From Sedimenticola sp. (GTDB lineage: Bacteria; Pseudomonadota; Gammaproteobacteria; Chromatiales; Chromatiaceae), in NCBI GenBank assembly GCA_011051655.1, contig DRKS01000061.1, positions 1 to 52,725 on the forward strand: a stretch of 52,725 nt of DNA, read 5' to 3'. How positions within the stretch are numbered: the stretch's first letter is position 1; every line of letters begins with the position of its first letter. The position numbers and the translations under genes are program-made. Shown here one piece after another: positions 37,391 to 47,199 of the stretch. The notes under the pieces were generated by a model. That model was not told where the DNA came from and ran no database searches. It was given only the letters and a program-made list of their open reading frames with translations.

Positions 37391-38670
37391 GCCCGCGCCG
37401 CAAGGGCCTGCTGCTCATCCTGGATGGGCTGGGAGACCGGCCGGCCGCCCTCTTTCATGGCGCCACCCCCCTGGAGGCCGCCCACACCCCCCGGCTGGAC
37501 CGGCTGGCGGCAGCCGGGCTCTGCGGCATGGTGGACCCACTGTTTCCCGGCGTCCCCGTCGCCACCCATACCGGCACCGGCATCCTGCTTGGACTGGCCC
37601 CGGGCGACGCCGTCCGCTTGTCCCGGGGACCGGTGGAAGCAGCGGGCATAGGGCTGCCCATCGAGCCGGGCGACGTGGCCATTCGCTGCAATTTCGCAAC
37701 CCTGCGGGCCCGGGGCGACAAGCTGACCGTAGTGGACCGGCGTGCCGGCCGCATCCGTGAAGGCACCGGGGAATTGGCCGCCGGACTGCAACAGCTCCCC
37801 GTCGGAGACGGCATCCTGGCCAGCCTGCAGCCCTCTACCCAGCACCGCGCCGTACTGCGGTTGTCCGGGCCCGGGCTCTCGGCCGCCATCACCGACACGG
37901 ATCCGGAGGATGACGCCAATCCCGGAAAGGAACTCCTGAGCCGGCCACTCGTTCCCGGCGACCCGGCGGCCGCACGCACCGCCGAGGCCCTCAACCGGTT
38001 CATCCGCGAGGCCCACAAGCGGCTGCGGGACCATCCGGTCAACCGGGAGCGCAAGCGGCGGGGACTGCCACCGGCCACGGGGATCATCACCCGCGGCGCG
38101 GGCATGCTGCACCAGGTCCGCAATCTCGTCCATCATCTCAACCTGCGGGCGGCCCTCATCGCAGGCGAGGGAAGCGTGCGCGGGCTGGGCAGGCTGTTCG
38201 ACTATACGGTCATCACCGAGCCGGGGTTCAGCGCGCTGCCCGATACCGACCTGGCGGCCAAGGTCAGGGCGGCGCGCATGGCGCTGGATGAGCACGACCT
38301 CGTATTCATGCATGTGAAGGCGCCGGACATCTGCGCCCACGATCTGGCGCCGGACAAGAAAAGGGACTTCCTGGAGCGCTTCGACGAAGCGATATCGCCA
38401 CTTTTCACGGACGACCTGGTCATCGGCGTATCAGGCGACCACTCCACAAACTCCACCACCGGCAACCATTGCGCGGACCCCGTGCCGACGCTGCTCCACT
38501 ATCCGGGGACCCGCCGGGACGGCTGCCGCCATTTCGGCGAAAGCGACTGCATAGGGGGCGGCCTGGGCCGCATCCCTGCAACCGGCTTCCTGTTGACGCT
38601 GCTGGATGCAATGGGGGCGATGCACAACCTGCGGCCGGATGACCGCATTTTCTTCACCCCAGGGCTCTAG
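37387..38670 (+). CDS. ApgM-like 2,3-bisphosphoglycerate-independent phosphoglycerate mutase (archaeal type)
   Basis: A 427-aa member of the alkaline phosphatase superfamily of the archaeal ApgM branch. Matching elements are LLLILDGLGDRP (metal Asp at D13), GDVAIRCNFATLRARGD, TGIITRGAGM, HVKAPDICAHD (metal His/Asp) and SGDHSTNSTTGNHCADPVPTLL. The nucleophile region, usually containing a Ser-Asp pair, reads VATHTGTGILLG, so Thr60 or Thr62 would have to serve. Coupling to the 2-phosphoglycerate kinase points to 2- or 3-phosphoglycerate or 2,3-bisphosphoglycerate as substrate. Mutase or phosphatase activity cannot be settled. Its 3' end overlaps the convergent nuclease gene by 4 nt. Confidence 0.82.
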   Translation: MSPRRKGLLLILDGLGDRPAALFHGATPLEAAHTPRLDRLAAAGLCGMVDPLFPGVPVATHTGTGILLGLAPGDAVRLSRGPVEAAGIGLPIEPGDVAIRCNFATLRARGDKLTVVDRRAGRIREGTGELAAGLQQLPVGDGILASLQPSTQHRAVLRLSGPGLSAAITDTDPEDDANPGKELLSRPLVPGDPAAARTAEALNRFIREAHKRLRDHPVNRERKRRGLPPATGIITRGAGMLHQVRNLVHHLNLRAALIAGEGSVRGLGRLFDYTVITEPGFSALPDTDLAAKVRAARMALDEHDLVFMHVKAPDICAHDLAPDKKRDFLERFDEAISPLFTDDLVIGVSGDHSTNSTTGNHCADPVPTLLHYPGTRRDGCRHFGESDCIGGGLGRIPATGFLLTLLDAMGAMHNLRPDDRIFFTPGL

Positions 38671-39554
38671 CCGGGAATCAGGTTCATGGCCGCCACCGCC
38701 TCCCCCACACCCTGGGGCCAGATGAAGATGCGGTCATAGGGCTTCACCTTGTGATAATCCTGGGGTTCATGGATGCAGCGTGTGGTCATGTCCACGCAGT
38801 AACGCCTTACCCAGCCCGAGCGTTCGCGGGTGCTCAACCTCTTCCCCTGCACCAGTTTTCTGGTCAGGTCCCAAAGCCGGTAACACATCCGGAACTCATA
38901 ACCGGTGAGCACGTGATGGGCCTCCTCCCAGGCGCCAAGGCCGTTCTCAAAGGCCTTTTTACCGCCCTCCCGCAACATCACCATGTCCCTGTATTTCGGC
39001 AGGCTCGGATAAATCGGGAAGGAAGCGGCCCAACCCGACTCCACCATCAGCAGGTTGAAGGTTGCCCGGTCGTGATAGGACATGCCGGCCTGCTCCCTGC
39101 TGTTGTACGATGGCGCCATATAGGCAAGCAGGCGGCCGTATTGATCGAAGGGCTGATCCGCCGCCCGCAGGAAGACGGTGCGCTTGGAACCGTTCGGCTT
39201 GGTCAGTTTCAGATCCAGTAGCTGCTGGAACGCCTGGGTGGCCTTCTCCCCCTGCTGCTTTTGCAAGGTGCCCGCGGTCCCCGTGGCCAGCCTCGGGAGC
39301 AGATAGGCCGCCAGTTCATCACTGACCGGCGCCCGGCCCGCCTGGATCCAGCCGGCGAGATCCACGAACTTCTCATCATGCCTTTGCGGATTCTGGTTGC
39401 CGGGATAGTGCACCTCCGGCGTATCGATGCTCAGCATCCGGATGGGCATCTCCACATAAGGCGTGTCGCCGTCGGTGATGCGCCGGAATTTCTTCTTGCC
39501 CAGGCTGTCCAGCACCAGTCCGTTGGGATCCCAAAAAATATCGACTTCGGACAT
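38667..39554 (-). CDS. Staphylococcal nuclease-like (SNase/thermonuclease) protein
   Basis: A 295-aa protein with an SNase OB-fold core. The catalytic set is conserved: Asp in ITDGDTP (D30), Arg and Glu in RMLSIDTPE (R39, E47) and the second Arg in QYGRLLAYM (R141), followed by NLLMVESGWA. Between the catalytic Glu and second Arg there is an insertion of about 50 residues relative to the small staphylococcal enzyme, and about 110 residues follow the core. No signal peptide is seen, unlike the secreted prototypes, so it may act inside the cell. AAGGAGGAGGG precedes the ATG at 39554. Confidence 0.85.
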   Translation of the reverse strand: MSEVDIFWDPNGLVLDSLGKKKFRRITDGDTPYVEMPIRMLSIDTPEVHYPGNQNPQRHDEKFVDLAGWIQAGRAPVSDELAAYLLPRLATGTAGTLQKQQGEKATQAFQQLLDLKLTKPNGSKRTVFLRAADQPFDQYGRLLAYMAPSYNSREQAGMSYHDRATFNLLMVESGWAASFPIYPSLPKYRDMVMLREGGKKAFENGLGAWEEAHHVLTGYEFRMCYRLWDLTRKLVQGKRLSTRERSGWVRRYCVDMTTRCIHEPQDYHKVKPYDRIFIWPQGVGEAVAAMNLIPG

Positions 39555-39587
39555 AGCTCCCTCCTCCTTATCTTGTTTTGGAAAATA

Positions 39588-39974
39588 TCAGTTGCCGAGC
39601 TCCATGACCGCATCCATCTCCACCTGCGCATCCCGGGGCAGGGCGGCCACGCCGACGGCGGCGCGGGCCGGATAGGGTTCGGTGAAATAGTCGGCCATGA
39701 CCCGGTTGACGACGGGAAAGTGGCCGAGATCCGTCAGATACACATTGAGCTTGGCCACATCGGCCAGTTCGCCTCCGGCGGCGCGGGCCACCGCCTGGAG
39801 ATTATCGAACACCCGCCGGATCTGGGCCTCGATACCGCCTGCCACCATTTCCATGGTCTCCGGCACCAGCGGTATCTGTCCGGACAGATAAACCGTGGTG
39901 CCGGTCTTTACCGCCTGAGAGTAAGTGCCGATGGCCCGGGGGGCCTGGTCGGTGCGGATGATTTCGCGGGGCAT
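39588..39974 (-). CDS. ridA: RidA family reactive intermediate deaminase
   Basis: Hydrolyses reactive enamine/imine intermediates from PLP enzymes such as threonine dehydratase. The 128-aa protein has the family motifs [46 protein letters not shown], and [24 protein letters not shown], including the substrate-binding Arg of the PARAAV loop and the C-terminal Glu. It lies downstream of spoT, a common order in gammaproteobacteria. Confidence 0.95.
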   Translation of the reverse strand: MPREIIRTDQAPRAIGTYSQAVKTGTTVYLSGQIPLVPETMEMVAGGIEAQIRRVFDNLQAVARAAGGELADVAKLNVYLTDLGHFPVVNRVMADYFTEPYPARAAVGVAALPRDAQVEMDAVMELGN

Positions 39975-40020
39975 GGATCACTCCTCGGATTGTTTCTGGA
40001 AAAAACTCAATGATTAAGTG

Positions 40021-40078
40021 GTTTACGGCTGACGGTAAAAAGCAGTGGGGTTGAGACTGCCCGCCGTCAACCGCAAAC
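40021..40078. repeat. Facing heptamer repeats (TTKRCGG family), ridA-spoT gap
   Basis: GTTTACGGCTGACGG (40021-40035) holds two forward 7-nt units. CCGTCAACCGCAAAC (40064-40078) holds two inverted units and pairs with the first arm at 13 of 15 positions across a 28-nt loop. The same units occur in the recQ-amtB gap. Confidence 0.65.
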
Positions 40079-40084
40079 GGGCGT

Positions 40085-42262
40085 TCAGCCCTGCACCCTG
40101 GTTATGCGCATAACGGTCGGCAGGCCGCGGAGCTGGCGTATGATCCGGGCCAGGTGCTTGCGGTCATGGACGGCCAGGACGAAGTCCATGGTGGAGGAGA
40201 GGCCGTCCCGCTCCTCGATGCTGACGTTCTCGATATTGGAGCCCTCCTCCGCAATGGCCGCCGCCACCGTCGCCAGCACGCCGCGCTTGGAGCCGACCTC
40301 GATGCGGATCTCGGCGCTGAACTCCGCATCCACGTCCTCTTCCCAGCGGACGTCCAGCCAGTTCTCGCCGCTCTTGCGGAATTCCCCCAGGTTGGGACAG
40401 CCGTGCCGGTGCACCGCCATGCCACTGCCCGGGTTGAAAACGGCGACAATGGCGTCGCCCGGGATGGGGCGGCAGCACTTGGCGAAGCTCACCACCATAC
40501 CCTCGGTGCCCTTGATCGCCAGTTGTCCGGCCGGGCCTTCCTGGTCCGCAAGCTCCTTCGCCCGCTCCGCATCCGGCCCCGCCAGGCGGCGCGCCACCAG
40601 CCGGGCCAGACGGTTGCCCAGCCCGATATCCGCCAGCAGGTCATCCACCTTTTGCAGCTTGAATTCATCCACCAGCCGCTGCAGCTCGTCCTCGGGAATG
40701 CCGGCCAGGGACTGGTCATAGGCGTGCAGTTCCGTCTCCAGCAGGCGCCGCCCCAGGCTCACGGCCTCCTGCCGCCGGAGGTTTTTCAGATAGGCGCGGA
40801 TATTGGCCCGCGCCTTGGCAGTCGCCACGAAATTCAGCCAGGCCGGGTTGGGGGAGGCGCCGGGGGAGGAAATCACCTCCACCGTCTGGCCGTTGTACAG
40901 CCGGCTGCGCAATGGCGCCAGCCGGCGGTCCACCCGGGCCGCCACGCACTGATTGCCAACGTCCGTGTGGACGGCATAGGCGAAATCAATGACGGTCGCC
41001 CCCTTGGCCAGCACCATGATTTCACCGCGGGGGGTAAACACATAAACCTCATCCGGAAACAGATCGACCTTGACGTGCTCCAAAAATTCCAGCGAGTTGC
41101 CGGCGCCCTTCTGCATCTCCAGCAGGTTCTTCAGCCATTCGGAGGCCCGCGCCTGGGCGGTGCCGTTGCCGCCTTCACCGGTCTTGTACATCCAGTGGGC
41201 GGCAATGCCCGACTCCGCCAGCCGGTGCATCTCTCCGGTCCGGATCTGTATCTCGATGGGCATGCCGTGGGGACCGAACAGCACCGTATGCAAAGACTGG
41301 TAGCCGTTGGCCTTGGGGATGGCGATAAAGTCCTTGAAGCGGCCCGGCATGGGCTTGTAGAGATTGTGCACCGCCCCCAGCACCCGGTAGCAGGTATCCA
41401 CCTTGTCCACGATGATGCGGAAGGCGAAGACGTCCACCACTTCGGTAAAGGCCCGTTTCTTGAACCGCATCTTGTTGTAGATGCTGAACAGGTGCTTCTC
41501 CCGCCCCACCACCTCGCAGGGCAGCCCCTCCTGGCGCAGGCGCTCGCCGATGGCGGTTTCGATATTGGCCACCGCCTCCTTGCGGTGCCCCCGGGCCGTG
41601 GCCACCGTCTTCTTGAGCACCCGGTAACGCATGGGCCACTGGGCCTCGAAGCCCAGCTCCTCCAGCTCCAGGCGAATGGTGTTGATGCCCAGCCGGTTGG
41701 CGATGGGGGCGTAGATCTCCAGGGTCTCCCGGGCGATGCGCCGGCGCTTCTCGGGGCGCATGACCCCCAGGGTGCGCATGTTGTGCAGCCGGTCCGCAAG
41801 CTTGATCAGGATGACCCGGATGTCCTTGGTCATGGCCAGCAGCATCTTCTGCAGGCTGGCGGCCTGGGCCTCGGCGTGGGTCTTGAAGTCGATCTGGGTC
41901 AGTTTGCTGACCCCGTCCACCAGCTCGGCGATTTCTTCGTCGAAGATCTCCGCAAGCTGCTCCTTTGCGGTGGCGGTATCCTCGATCACATCGTGCAGTA
42001 TGGCGGCCATCAGGCACTTGTGGTCCATGTGCATCTCGGCCAGGACGCGCGCCACCGCCAGGGGATGCTGGATATAGGGCTCGCCGGTCAGGCGGGTCTG
42101 GCCCTTGTGGGCCTCGGCGCCGAACAGAAAGGCCCGGCGGACCTCCTGAATCTGTCCGGGGGCGAGATAGGATTCCAGCAGGGCGCAGAATTCGTCTATG
42201 GAATAATGCGCATTGTCCGTGGCCGCATTATGGGGAAGGGTGGCGGGAGCCGTCTGTTGCAT
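40085..42262 (-). CDS. spoT: Bifunctional (p)ppGpp synthetase/hydrolase SpoT
   Basis: Sets the level of the alarmone (p)ppGpp. The 725-aa protein has the complete HD hydrolase domain (PYIQHPLAVARVLAE, ILHDVIEDT with H90-D91), the synthetase domain (FSIYNKMRFKKRAF, RFKDFIAIPKANGYQSLHT), TGS (VYVFTPRGEIMVLAKGATVIDFAY) and a C-terminal ACT domain (RIEVGSKRGVLATVA). The RxKD motif (RFKD) in the synthetase domain marks the bifunctional SpoT/Rel type rather than RelA. It lies 134 nt downstream of rpoZ, behind a terminator. Confidence 0.97.
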   Translation of the reverse strand: MQQTAPATLPHNAATDNAHYSIDEFCALLESYLAPGQIQEVRRAFLFGAEAHKGQTRLTGEPYIQHPLAVARVLAEMHMDHKCLMAAILHDVIEDTATAKEQLAEIFDEEIAELVDGVSKLTQIDFKTHAEAQAASLQKMLLAMTKDIRVILIKLADRLHNMRTLGVMRPEKRRRIARETLEIYAPIANRLGINTIRLELEELGFEAQWPMRYRVLKKTVATARGHRKEAVANIETAIGERLRQEGLPCEVVGREKHLFSIYNKMRFKKRAFTEVVDVFAFRIIVDKVDTCYRVLGAVHNLYKPMPGRFKDFIAIPKANGYQSLHTVLFGPHGMPIEIQIRTGEMHRLAESGIAAHWMYKTGEGGNGTAQARASEWLKNLLEMQKGAGNSLEFLEHVKVDLFPDEVYVFTPRGEIMVLAKGATVIDFAYAVHTDVGNQCVAARVDRRLAPLRSRLYNGQTVEVISSPGASPNPAWLNFVATAKARANIRAYLKNLRRQEAVSLGRRLLETELHAYDQSLAGIPEDELQRLVDEFKLQKVDDLLADIGLGNRLARLVARRLAGPDAERAKELADQEGPAGQLAIKGTEGMVVSFAKCCRPIPGDAIVAVFNPGSGMAVHRHGCPNLGEFRKSGENWLDVRWEEDVDAEFSAEIRIEVGSKRGVLATVAAAIAEEGSNIENVSIEERDGLSSTMDFVLAVHDRKHLARIIRQLRGLPTVMRITRVQG

Positions 42263-42292
42263 GACCTTTCCTCCCTACACCGGGAAGATCGG

Positions 42293-42318
42293 TAAAAAAA
42301 AGCGCCCTTGCGGAGGGC
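42293..42318 (-). terminator. Rho-independent terminator between rpoZ and spoT
   Basis: Minus-strand GCCCT and AGGGC (42304-42318) form a 5-bp stem with a 5-nt loop, then GC and nine T (42293-42301). It would end yicC-gmk-rpoZ transcripts or limit readthrough to spoT. Confidence 0.75.
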
Positions 42319-42396
42319 CTCCGCTCTCAAGCATCGGCGGGCGGAGGCCGCCGTCCAGCTTTTTATGGCCGTAGCCCGGGGAATATCCGGTAACGA

Positions 42397-42699
42397 TCAT
42401 TCCTGTCCGGCGTTCCCCTCGCCACCAGCGGGGGGAGCGCTCGCCTCAACCGCCCCGGCGATTTCTTCCTCCACCGCCAGCTCCACGTCCGCAAACTCTT
42501 TCGGCGCCTGGATGGTCGAATCGTCCACCAGGCCTTCCGCAATCTCGCGCAAGGCCATGACCGTGGGCTTGTCATTCTCCCAGGGCAGCAGGGGGTCGAC
42601 CCCGTTCGCCAGTTGGCGCGCGCGTTTGCTGGCCAGCAAAACCAGGGCAAACCGGTTGTCCACATTTTCCAAACAATCTTCGACCGTGATGCGCGCCAT
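42397..42699 (-). CDS. rpoZ: RNA polymerase omega subunit
   Basis: Small RNA polymerase subunit that helps assemble beta-prime and forms part of a ppGpp site. The 100-aa protein starts [17 protein letters not shown] and has [15 protein letters not shown] and [14 protein letters not shown], with a Glu/Ala-rich acidic tail. GGAG lies 7 nt before the ATG at 42699. It is in the usual gmk-rpoZ-spoT order. Confidence 0.96.
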   Translation of the reverse strand: MARITVEDCLENVDNRFALVLLASKRARQLANGVDPLLPWENDKPTVMALREIAEGLVDDSTIQAPKEFADVELAVEEEIAGAVEASAPPAGGEGNAGQE

Positions 42700-42816
42700 A
42701 ATCAAACTCCGGAGAAAACGGCCCTGCCCCCTGGCAGGGAGGAAGGCCTCAAAACAGATAGCGGGACCGGAAACGGCCCTCGTTGACTTGGTAAAAGTGT
42801 AACGTATTCAGGCCAT

Positions 42817-44308
<1,492 letters not shown>

Positions 44309-44449
44309 CGATATCCCCTATACTTGAACCAGATTGAAGGCCCGGGCCGTAACGGGGCCCATGCCCGTTTCCCGGCGGCCGGCCGCGAACCCCTGTATGA
44401 TAGTGCCCCGGCAGCCTCCTTGCATCCGCAATTCAAAGACCACCCTCCC

Positions 44450-45373
44450 ATGGCGCACCCCCGAGACAGCCTCCCCGCCGGCACCATTATAGACTGCTAC
44501 TGCATCATCAAAACGATCGGCAGCGGGGGATTCAGCCTCATCTATCTGGCGGAAGATGAAGACACCCGCGAGCGGGTGGTCATCAAGGAATACCTTCCCA
44601 GAAAAACCGCCGCCCGCAAGAACGGCACCCGGGTAAAGGTGATCGGCGGGGAAAAACAGTGGAACGACTTTCAGCATGGACGGAAGCTCTTCTACCGGGA
44701 GGCCAAAACCCTGGCCACCATGCAACACCCCAATGTGGTCAGGGTCCGAAACTTTTTTCTGGCCAACGACACCGCCTACCTGGTCATGGACTACGAGCCG
44801 GGCAAGAACCTGGGCAGCTACATCAAGCAGCGCGGCGGCGGCCTGAGCACCCGGTTCATCATGACCGTCTTCCCGCCGATTCTGGATGCCCTCAGCCTGA
44901 TCCACTCCCGTAACCAGCTTCACCTGGACATCAAGCCCGGCAATATCCATCTGCGTCCCGGCGGCAATCCCCTGCTGCTGGATTTCGGGGCCGTGCGCCA
45001 CTATGCGAAGGGCCCCGGCACCAAAACCAGCCAGGTTGTCACCGCCGGTTTCTCCCCGCTGGAGCAGCATCGCGGCTCCGGCCATATCGGCCCCTGGAGC
45101 GACGTCTACGCCATCGGCGCCACCATGCGGGCCTGTATCGAGGGCAAGCCGCCGCCGTCGGCCGTCAAACGCCACGCCAGGGAGGTCATGCCGGCGGCGG
45201 CCAGCCGCTTCAAACGGCGCTACCCGCCCAGCCTGCTGGAGGCGGTGGACTGGGCCATGGAGATGGATCCGCGGCTGCGTCCGCAAAACGCCGGAGACCT
45301 GCTGAAGGCCCTGACCGGCCAATGCAGCCGCCCTCCGGCGCCTGACCCCAGGCCGGGCAAGGGACCGGGATAA
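44450..45373 (+). CDS. Eukaryotic-like Ser/Thr protein kinase
   Basis: A 307-aa soluble kinase. The glycine loop is IGSGGFS (23-29), the ATP lysine K46 in VVIKEYLP, helix-C Glu E84 in REAKTL, the catalytic loop HLDIKPGN (D160, N165), and DFG at 178-180. The activation segment is TAGFSPLEQ. The usual HRD Arg is Leu, so activation-loop control may differ. No transmembrane or sensor domain follows, so it is cytoplasmic. It is followed 5 nt later by a PP2C phosphatase gene; a kinase-phosphatase-rph operon is the likely unit. The start at 44450 is chosen by homology; no strong ribosome binding site is seen. Confidence 0.9.
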   Translation: MAHPRDSLPAGTIIDCYCIIKTIGSGGFSLIYLAEDEDTRERVVIKEYLPRKTAARKNGTRVKVIGGEKQWNDFQHGRKLFYREAKTLATMQHPNVVRVRNFFLANDTAYLVMDYEPGKNLGSYIKQRGGGLSTRFIMTVFPPILDALSLIHSRNQLHLDIKPGNIHLRPGGNPLLLDFGAVRHYAKGPGTKTSQVVTAGFSPLEQHRGSGHIGPWSDVYAIGATMRACIEGKPPPSAVKRHAREVMPAAASRFKRRYPPSLLEAVDWAMEMDPRLRPQNAGDLLKALTGQCSRPPAPDPRPGKGPG

Positions 45374-45378
45374 GAGAC

Positions 45379-46269
45379 ATGCGCTACGAAGCGGCCCATG
45401 CCACCTCCACAGGAGACCGGGCGGTCAACCAGGACAGATGCGCCCTGGCCGAATCCGCCGGCAGCGTCCTGATGTGCCTGGCGGACGGCATGGGCGGACA
45501 TCCGAAAGGCGAGGCCGCCGCCCAGATCCTGATCGACACCGGCAGGCGGATGTTCCGCGAGGCGCCCAAGCCCGTCGCGGACCCGCCGGCCTTCCTTGCC
45601 CGCCTCATACACGCAGCCCATGAGGCCATCGTCGCCTATGGGAAAAGCCAGGGACCGGGCATCGAACCCCGCTCCACCGCCGTCATCGCCCTGATCCAGA
45701 AGGGCGCGGCCTGCTGGCTCCACGCGGGCGACAGCCGCCTCTACCTCTTCCGCCACGGCAGGATCCTGACCCGGACCCTCGACCATTCCTATGTCGAGCT
45801 CCTGCGCCAGCAGGGTGCAATCTCCCGGGATGAATGCATCCACCACCCCTATCGCAACTATGTGACCCGCTGCCTGGGCGGCAAGATGCCACCCATGGAT
45901 TTAACCCCCGGAGGCCCCATCCCCCTCCAGCCGGGCGACATCCTGCTGCTCTGTTCAGACGGACTCTGGGGCCCCATGGATGATGCGGCGCTGACCAAAA
46001 ACATGCAGGCCGGGCAGCCGTTATCGGATATCATTGAGCGCATGGTCGGGCAGGCGCAGGCCGCCGCCTCCCCCGGCAGCGACAACATCACCGCCATGGC
46101 CCTGCGCTGGATCCAGGGGGCACCAGCCGGGCCGGCCCGTGGAAAAGGCGGGAAACCAGCCGCTGCGGCGGCCGGCGGGCCAGAGGACGAGGATGCCAGA
46201 CTGGCGCAAGCGGTCGAGCACCTCAGAAACACCATACAATCCTTCAAAATTGAACAGGAGAACCCATGA
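45379..46269 (+). CDS. PP2C-type protein phosphatase (PppA/Stp-like)
   Basis: A 296-aa metal-dependent Ser/Thr phosphatase expected to reverse the adjacent kinase. Motifs are [18 protein letters not shown], the STAVIALI strand, [21 protein letters not shown] and [10 protein letters not shown], which cover the Mn/Mg ligands. After the catalytic domain come a Gly/Ala/Lys-rich linker (about 245-268) and a C-terminal helix of about 25 residues. Its stop overlaps the rph start by 4 nt (ATGA). Confidence 0.93.
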   Translation: MRYEAAHATSTGDRAVNQDRCALAESAGSVLMCLADGMGGHPKGEAAAQILIDTGRRMFREAPKPVADPPAFLARLIHAAHEAIVAYGKSQGPGIEPRSTAVIALIQKGAACWLHAGDSRLYLFRHGRILTRTLDHSYVELLRQQGAISRDECIHHPYRNYVTRCLGGKMPPMDLTPGGPIPLQPGDILLLCSDGLWGPMDDAALTKNMQAGQPLSDIIERMVGQAQAAASPGSDNITAMALRWIQGAPAGPARGKGGKPAAAAAGGPEDEDARLAQAVEHLRNTIQSFKIEQENP

Positions 46270-46982
46270 GACCCAGCGGCCGCAGACCCGACGAGCTTCG
46301 CCCCATCCGCATCACCCGCCATTACACCAAGCACGCCGAGGGCTCCGTACTGGTGGAGTTCGGCGACACCAGGGTGCTGTGCACCGCCTCGGTGGAGAAC
46401 AAGGTGCCCCGGTTCCTGAAAGGCAAGGGCCAGGGCTGGGTCACCGCCGAATACGGCATGCTGCCCCGTTCCACTCACGAGCGCATGGGCCGCGAGGCCT
46501 CCCGGGGCAGACAGGGCGGCCGCACATTGGAAATCCAGCGCCTCATCGGCCGCTCCCTGCGGGCCGCCGTCGATCTCAACGCCCTGGACGAGTACACCAT
46601 CACCCTGGATTGCGACGTCATCCAGGCCGACGGCGGCACCCGCACCGCCTCCATCAGCGGCGCCTACGTCGCCCTGCACGATGCGATCAGCGGCCTCCGC
46701 AGAGAAGGCAAAATCAAGACCGATCCCATTTTCGGCATGGTGGCCTCCGTCTCCACGGGCATCTACCGGGGCGTGCCCGTGCTGGACCTGGACTATGCCG
46801 AAGACTCCAACGCCGAGACCGACATGAACGTGGTCATGAACGACGCCGGCGCCTTCATAGAACTGCAGGGCACCGCCGAAGGCCACGCCTTCCGCACCGA
46901 CGAACTGGAGGCCATGCTGGAACTGGCCCGCGGCGGCATCAAGGACATACTCGAACACCAGCGCACGGCGCTTAGCGCTTAG
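46266..46982 (+). CDS. rph: Ribonuclease PH
   Basis: Phosphorolytic 3'-5' exoribonuclease that trims tRNA 3' ends; 238 aa. Family signatures are [51 protein letters not shown], and [16 protein letters not shown], with the catalytic TDMNVVMN region. The last residues, ALSA, and the TAG stop are encoded by the first units of a heptamer tandem array (46970-47039). It is coupled to the phosphatase gene. Confidence 0.97.
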   Translation: MRPSGRRPDELRPIRITRHYTKHAEGSVLVEFGDTRVLCTASVENKVPRFLKGKGQGWVTAEYGMLPRSTHERMGREASRGRQGGRTLEIQRLIGRSLRAAVDLNALDEYTITLDCDVIQADGGTRTASISGAYVALHDAISGLRREGKIKTDPIFGMVASVSTGIYRGVPVLDLDYAEDSNAETDMNVVMNDAGAFIELQGTAEGHAFRTDELEAMLELARGGIKDILEHQRTALSA

Positions 46983-47039
46983 CGGTTAGCGGTTAGCGGT
47001 TAGCGGTTAGCGGTTAGCGGTTAGCGGTTAGCGGTTAGC
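46970..47039 (+). repeat. Heptamer tandem array A: 2 GCTTAGC + 8 GGTTAGC
   Basis: Ten contiguous 7-nt units without any phase slip: two GCTTAGC then eight identical GGTTAGC. The rph stop codon (46980-46982) lies in the second unit. Array B, 53 nt downstream, carries related units in opposite orientation. Confidence 0.95.
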
Positions 47040-47092
47040 GGCATGATGGGGCTTATTTGAAAATGTGCAACTGATTGTTGAACCTCGCCCTC

Positions 47093-47183
47093 TGACAACC
47101 GACAACTGACAACTGATAACTGACAACTGATAACTGATAACTGATAACTGACAACTGACAACTGACAACTGACAACTGATAAC
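47093..47183 (+). repeat. Heptamer tandem array B: 13 units of TGAYAAC
   Basis: Thirteen contiguous 7-nt units, seven TGACAAC, five TGATAAC and one CGACAAC, ending 4 nt before the rdgB ribosome binding site AAGGA. Read on the minus strand the unit is TTRTCAG, related to TTAGCGG of array A. The peptide QLSVVSCQLSV read from it is a by-product, not a protein. Confidence 0.95.
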
Positions 47184-47199
47184 GTAAGGAACCAAGCCA

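Noticed and set aside
46970-47183. Possible CRISPR array
   Set aside because: Units are 7 nt, contiguous and without spacers, so this is a short tandem repeat.
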